64,000 bases of DNA. It comes from Kribbella pittospori (GTDB lineage: Bacteria > Actinomycetota > Actinomycetes > Propionibacteriales > Kribbellaceae). Positions 60,549-64,000 of this stretch are shown piece after piece (the first letter of the stretch is position 1; the number at the start of each line of letters is the position of its first letter). The notes below the pieces were generated by a model, which worked only from the letters and a program-made list of their open reading frames with translations, did no database searches and was not told the origin of the DNA. The stretch lies in NCBI RefSeq assembly GCF_004331465.1, contig NZ_SJKB01000003.1:186001-250000 (forward strand), in the 5' to 3' direction. A program made the position numbers and the translations under genes.

Positions 60549-60610
60549 ACATCTTTTAATTGTCCGGTGCTTCCGCGACCGGCGGAGCAGCATGGAGTAC
60601 GGAGATCACA

Positions 60611-61966
60611 GTGGATCCCATGGCGACATCTCGGCGTACGTTCCTCGGCCTGGTCGGCGGGGGCGCACTGGCGGCCGGCCTCGCGGCCTGCGGTAGCTCC
60701 GGCCCGAAGACCACACCCGGTTCGACCACCGGCGCGGCCGCCGGCACCGGTACGACGTACTGGTACCTGACCGGCCAGCCGCAGGAGGCCATCCGGGACG
60801 CGCAGGTCAAGCGGTTCAACGACGCGAACTCTGGCAGTCAGATCAAGACCACCAAGTTCCAGAACGACGCGTTCAAGGCGAAGATCAAGACCGCGATCGG
60901 TGCCGGCCAGGGTCCGACGCTGATCTGGGGCTGGGGCGGTGGCGGCCTCAAGGCCTACGTCGAGGCCGGCCAGGTCGAGGACCTGACCGACTGGTTCAAC
61001 CAGCAGACCGACCTGAAGAACTCGATCTTCCCGTCCGCCTTCACAGCAGCCACAGTCAACGGCAAGCTCTACGCGGTGCCTGGTGAGACCGTGACGCCGA
61101 TCGTGCTGTTCTACGACAAGCGCTCGTTCGAGAAGATCGGCGCCCAGCCGCCGCAATCGTGGGGCGACATCATGGACCTGGTGCCGAAGTTCAACGAGAA
61201 GGGCATCGCGCCGTTCTCACTCGGCGGCCAGTCCCGCTGGACCAACATGATGTGGCTGGAGTTCCTGTTCGACCGGATCGGCGGCAGCGAGGTCTTCCAG
61301 AACATCTACGACGGTAAGAAGGACGGCTGGTCCGACCCGTCCGCGCTCAAGGCGCTCGACGAGATGCAGAAGCTGATCAAGGCGAACGGCTTCGTGAAGG
61401 GCTTCTCCTCGATCACCGCCGACTCCAACGCCGACCAGGCCCTGCTCTACACCGGCAAGGCAGCGATGATGCTGCACGGCGCGTGGACCTACGGCAACAT
61501 GAAGTCGTCCGGCAAGGACTTCGTCACCGGGGGACACCTCGGGTACATGAACTTCCCGCCGGTCGACGGCGGCAAGGGCGACCCCACCGACACCGTGGGC
61601 AACCCGGGTCAGTACATGTCGATCTCCTCCAAGGCGAGCCAGGCCGACAAGGACAACGCGAAGAAGTTCATCGCGAACAACACACTCGACGACGCGACGG
61701 TGGATGCCTGGGTGAAGTCCGGCAACATCCCGGTCGTGAAGAGCGCGAAGGACAAGCTCTCGTCGATCACGGACAAGAACGACTCCGAGTGGCTGAACTT
61801 CGTCTACGACACTGCGGCGAACGCGAAGAACTTCGCCCAGTCCTGGGACCAGGCACTCAGCCCGACGGCGGCCGAGACGCTGCTCGACAACATCGCCAAG
61901 CTCTTCCAGCTGTCGATCTCCCCGCAGCAGTTCGCCGACAACATGAACGCGGTGATCGGACAGTGA
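60611..61966 (+). CDS. Sugar-binding lipoprotein of a CUT1 ABC importer
   Basis: A 451-residue family 1 extracellular solute-binding protein. The N terminus has a twin-arginine motif (TSRRTFLGLVGG) and lipobox GLAAC, so it is probably a Tat-exported lipoprotein. The mature fold has TPIVLFYDKRSFEKIG and TGKAAMMLHGAWTYGNM, typical of disaccharide binders. GTG 60611 follows GGAG at good spacing; ATG 60620 is the alternative. It is divergent from the GH3 gene, fitting xylobiose or cellobiose capture (BxlE-like). Confidence 0.92.
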   Translation: MDPMATSRRTFLGLVGGGALAAGLAACGSSGPKTTPGSTTGAAAGTGTTYWYLTGQPQEAIRDAQVKRFNDANSGSQIKTTKFQNDAFKAKIKTAIGAGQGPTLIWGWGGGGLKAYVEAGQVEDLTDWFNQQTDLKNSIFPSAFTAATVNGKLYAVPGETVTPIVLFYDKRSFEKIGAQPPQSWGDIMDLVPKFNEKGIAPFSLGGQSRWTNMMWLEFLFDRIGGSEVFQNIYDGKKDGWSDPSALKALDEMQKLIKANGFVKGFSSITADSNADQALLYTGKAAMMLHGAWTYGNMKSSGKDFVTGGHLGYMNFPPVDGGKGDPTDTVGNPGQYMSISSKASQADKDNAKKFIANNTLDDATVDAWVKSGNIPVVKSAKDKLSSITDKNDSEWLNFVYDTAANAKNFAQSWDQALSPTAAETLLDNIAKLFQLSISPQQFADNMNAVIGQ

Positions 61967-62892
61967 CTCTGACCGCTCCGCCCGCCGTCTCGGCCGGCGC
62001 TCGTCAAGCTCCGTCCGGTGCCGTCGGGCGGAGCGGTCGGGTCAGCTGGATGGTCCTGCCCGCACTGGTGATGTTCGTCGTCTTCGGTGTCGTCCCGCTG
62101 GTCGGCGTACTCGCCCTCAGCTTCACCCAGTGGGACGGCCTCGGCCCGATCCATCCGGCCGGCCTGTCCAACTGGCGGTCCGTGCTCTCCGATCCCACGC
62201 TGCCGCACAGCATCTTCGTGACCTTCGAGATCATGATCCTGTCGTGGGCGGTGCAGACTCCGATCAGCCTGCTGCTCGGAGTCTTCCTTGCCGGCCGCCA
62301 GCGGTATCGCGCGTTGCTGGCCGTCCTCTATTTCATTCCGCTGCTGCTCAGCTCGGCCGCGATCGCCATCACCTACAAGGCCCTGCTCGACCCGAACTTC
62401 GGTCTGGGCCCGGGACTGCATCTCGACTTCCTGACCCAGGACTGGCTCGGCAAGAGCAACCTCGCCGTCGGCGTGGTCGTGTTCATCGTCTCCTGGCAGT
62501 TCATCCCGTTCCACTCGCTGATCTACCAAGGTGGGGTCCGGCAGATCCCGACCACGATGTACGAGGCCGCGTCGATCGACGGGGCCGGCCGGGTCCGGCA
62601 GTTCTTCAGCATCACGGTGCCGCAGCTGAAGTACACGATCATCACGTCGTCCACTCTGATGGTGGTTGGGTCGCTGACGTTCTTCGACCTGATCTTCGTC
62701 CTGACCGCGGGCGGTCCGGGCGACGCCACCCGCGTCCTCGCCCTCGACATGTACAAGCGCGGATTCATGTCCAACCAGATGGGCCCGGCCAGCGTGATCG
62801 CCGTCTTCCTCGTGTTGCTCGGCCTGGCCCTCGCCCTGTTGCTGCGCCGGCTCGGCGGCAGTACGACCGCCAGCCAGCAGGAAGGTGCGTGA
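61963..62892 (+). CDS. Sugar ABC transporter permease (MalF/BxlF type)
   Basis: A 309-residue permease with six membrane helices. The EAA loop is PTTMYEAASIDGAGRVRQFFSITVPQLK. GTG 61963 overlaps the stop of the binding-protein gene (GTGA). The first 25 residues are a hydrophilic cytoplasmic tail. It pairs with the next permease in the CUT1 importer. Confidence 0.93.
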   Translation: MTLTAPPAVSAGARQAPSGAVGRSGRVSWMVLPALVMFVVFGVVPLVGVLALSFTQWDGLGPIHPAGLSNWRSVLSDPTLPHSIFVTFEIMILSWAVQTPISLLLGVFLAGRQRYRALLAVLYFIPLLLSSAAIAITYKALLDPNFGLGPGLHLDFLTQDWLGKSNLAVGVVVFIVSWQFIPFHSLIYQGGVRQIPTTMYEAASIDGAGRVRQFFSITVPQLKYTIITSSTLMVVGSLTFFDLIFVLTAGGPGDATRVLALDMYKRGFMSNQMGPASVIAVFLVLLGLALALLLRRLGGSTTASQQEGA

Positions 62893-62893
62893 C

Positions 62894-63796
62894 ATGGCAT
62901 CCGGCACGACAACGGCCACGAGAAGCACGAGTACGGCGACCCGGCCGGCGCGCGGCGGACCCGTCCGTGCCCACAAGCTGCTCCAGCTGAACTGGTTCGG
63001 CGGTGCGGCAGGCTGGGTGTGGCTCGGGATCGTGCTGATCCCGCTGTACTGGATCGTCGTCACCAGCTTCAAGGACCAGAGCGACTACTTCACCCAGAAC
63101 CCGTTCGCGCTGCCGTCCGCCCCGACGACAGAGAACTACAAACTGGTGATCGAGTCCGACTTCCCGCGGTACTTCGCCAACAGCGTGATCGTCACGGCCG
63201 GCACGATCATCCCGGCGGTCGCGATTTCGTTCATGGCGGCGTACGCGATCATCCGCGGTGCCGGCAGCCGCTTCCTTGCCGGGGTCAACGGCCTGTTCCT
63301 GATGGGCCTGGCGATCCCGCTGCAGGCCACCATCATCCCGGTCTACCTGCTGATCATCCGGATGCATCTCTACGACAGCCTGCTGGCGCTCATCCTGCCG
63401 TCGGTCGCGTTCTCGATCCCGCTGTCGGTGCTCGTGCTGACGAACTTCATCCGCGACGTACCGAAGGAACTCTTCGAGTCGATGCGGGTCGACGGTGCGA
63501 CCGAGTGGGACATGCTGCGCAAGCTCGCGCTGCCGCTGACCCGGCCCGCGCTTGTCACCGTCAGCATCTACAACGGCCTCGCCGTCTGGAACGGCTTCCT
63601 GCTCCCGCTGATCCTGACCCAGAGCCCCGACAAGCGGACCCTGCCACTGGCGTTGTGGACCTTCCAAGGCCAGTACAGCGTGAACGTTCCCGCCGTCCTC
63701 GCGTCGGTCGTGCTGACCACGCTGCCGATCGTCATCCTCTACGCCCTCGGCCGCCGCCAGCTCCTCAGCGGCCTGACCGCCGGCTTCAGCCGGTAG
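62894..63796 (+). CDS. Sugar ABC transporter permease (MalG/BxlG type)
   Basis: A 300-residue permease with six membrane helices. The EAA loop is VPKELFESMRVDGATEWDMLRKLALPLTRPA. ATG 62894 is chosen with the GGAAGGTG site; GTG 62885 in frame is possible and overlaps the previous gene. No ATPase gene follows, so the importer probably relies on a shared MsiK-type ATPase encoded elsewhere. Confidence 0.93.
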   Translation: MASGTTTATRSTSTATRPARGGPVRAHKLLQLNWFGGAAGWVWLGIVLIPLYWIVVTSFKDQSDYFTQNPFALPSAPTTENYKLVIESDFPRYFANSVIVTAGTIIPAVAISFMAAYAIIRGAGSRFLAGVNGLFLMGLAIPLQATIIPVYLLIIRMHLYDSLLALILPSVAFSIPLSVLVLTNFIRDVPKELFESMRVDGATEWDMLRKLALPLTRPALVTVSIYNGLAVWNGFLLPLILTQSPDKRTLPLALWTFQGQYSVNVPAVLASVVLTTLPIVILYALGRRQLLSGLTAGFSR

Positions 63797-63808
63797 GACA
63801 CGCCCTAG

Positions 63809-64000
63809 CTACAACCTTCTGCTGCCGGGTCTGATCGCCCACGACGCGAGCGCCAGTACGGCGAACGCGGCGGGGGCGATCATTCCGGCGTACTGGTGGT
63901 CGGCGGCGTTCGATGCGGCCGCGCCGGTCATGTTGATCAGCACGCCGGCGTACGCCCACTCCTTCAGTCGCGGCAGGCCGGGCGCAACCAGCACCACCGC
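63809..64000 (-). CDS. DoxX-like membrane protein (C-terminal part, runs off window)
   Basis: At least 63 residues of the C-terminal end of a protein whose start lies beyond the window. PRLKEWAYAGVLINMTGAAASNAADH followed by MIAPAAFAVLALASWAI gives two membrane helices and matches the DoxX-like family. Function is unknown; such proteins are often linked to redox membrane complexes. Convergent with the sugar permease gene, 12 bases apart. Confidence 0.7.
   Translation of the reverse strand, partial: AVVLVAPGLPRLKEWAYAGVLINMTGAAASNAADHQYAGMIAPAAFAVLALASWAIRPGSRRL

Overview
The window is GC-rich bacterial chromosome (roughly 70% G+C by eye) with GTG and TTG starts, ATGA/GTGA stop-start overlaps, Tat and lipoprotein signals, BTAD/AfsR-type and ROK regulators, an Excalibur protein and stem-loop terminators without U tracts. 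This points to a soil actinobacterium. The overall style resembles Nocardioidaceae such as Kribbella, but that placement is inference. I found no rRNA or tRNA gene, CRISPR array, insertion sequence or phage module.

Layout. 0-10 kb: small metabolic and defence genes, namely a PPOX flavoprotein coupled to an MFS exporter, a repeat-bearing hypothetical gene, an AlkB-like repair dioxygenase with a probable LexA/SOS box, a type-B carboxylesterase divergent from a TetR regulator, an amidohydrolase, a dienelactone-hydrolase-like protein and an unknown Cys/His-rich protein. 10-19 kb: a remnant of a GH71/99-like glycosidase, then a seven-gene pentose operon (ROK repressor, ribose/xylose-type ABC importer, Gfo/Idh oxidoreductase, xylose isomerase, sugar isomerase/epimerase) closed by a strong hairpin. 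19-28 kb: two acetyltransferases, an SGNH hydrolase, a 988-residue Hsp90/sacsin-type ATPase protein, a BTAD regulator and a methyltransferase. 28-34 kb: a complete oligopeptide/oligosaccharide-type ABC importer behind a LacI-type operator that overlaps its promoter. 34-38 kb: an O-methyltransferase divergent from an AraC regulator, a methyltransferase remnant, and a Tat-exported phospholipase C with PHO-box-like repeats upstream.

38.6-44.6 kb holds the most distinctive system: five tightly coupled genes encoding a soluble GAF-GAF hybrid histidine kinase, a single-domain response regulator, a receiver-class III nucleotide cyclase fusion, an ATP-grasp ligase related to peptide ligase PGM1, and a gamma-glutamylcyclotransferase-fold protein. 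The arrangement suggests a phosphorelay that controls cyclic-nucleotide output together with a ligase/cyclotransferase pair on an unknown substrate.

44.6-64 kb: an M6 metalloprotease, an aldehyde dehydrogenase with a GntR-like palindrome, an unknown membrane protein, an Excalibur protein, a PaaI thioesterase, an aminotransferase, a bifunctional penicillin-binding protein, a zinc alcohol dehydrogenase, an XRE regulator, and finally a xylobiose-type locus. In that locus a GH3 enzyme and its LacI regulator diverge from a CUT1 importer across an intergenic region with a perfect 12-3-12 palindrome. The window ends inside a DoxX-like gene.

The pentose operon, the glycosidase remnant and the GH3/CUT1 locus all fit plant cell-wall sugar use. 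All functional calls come from reading motifs and context; no database search was run.
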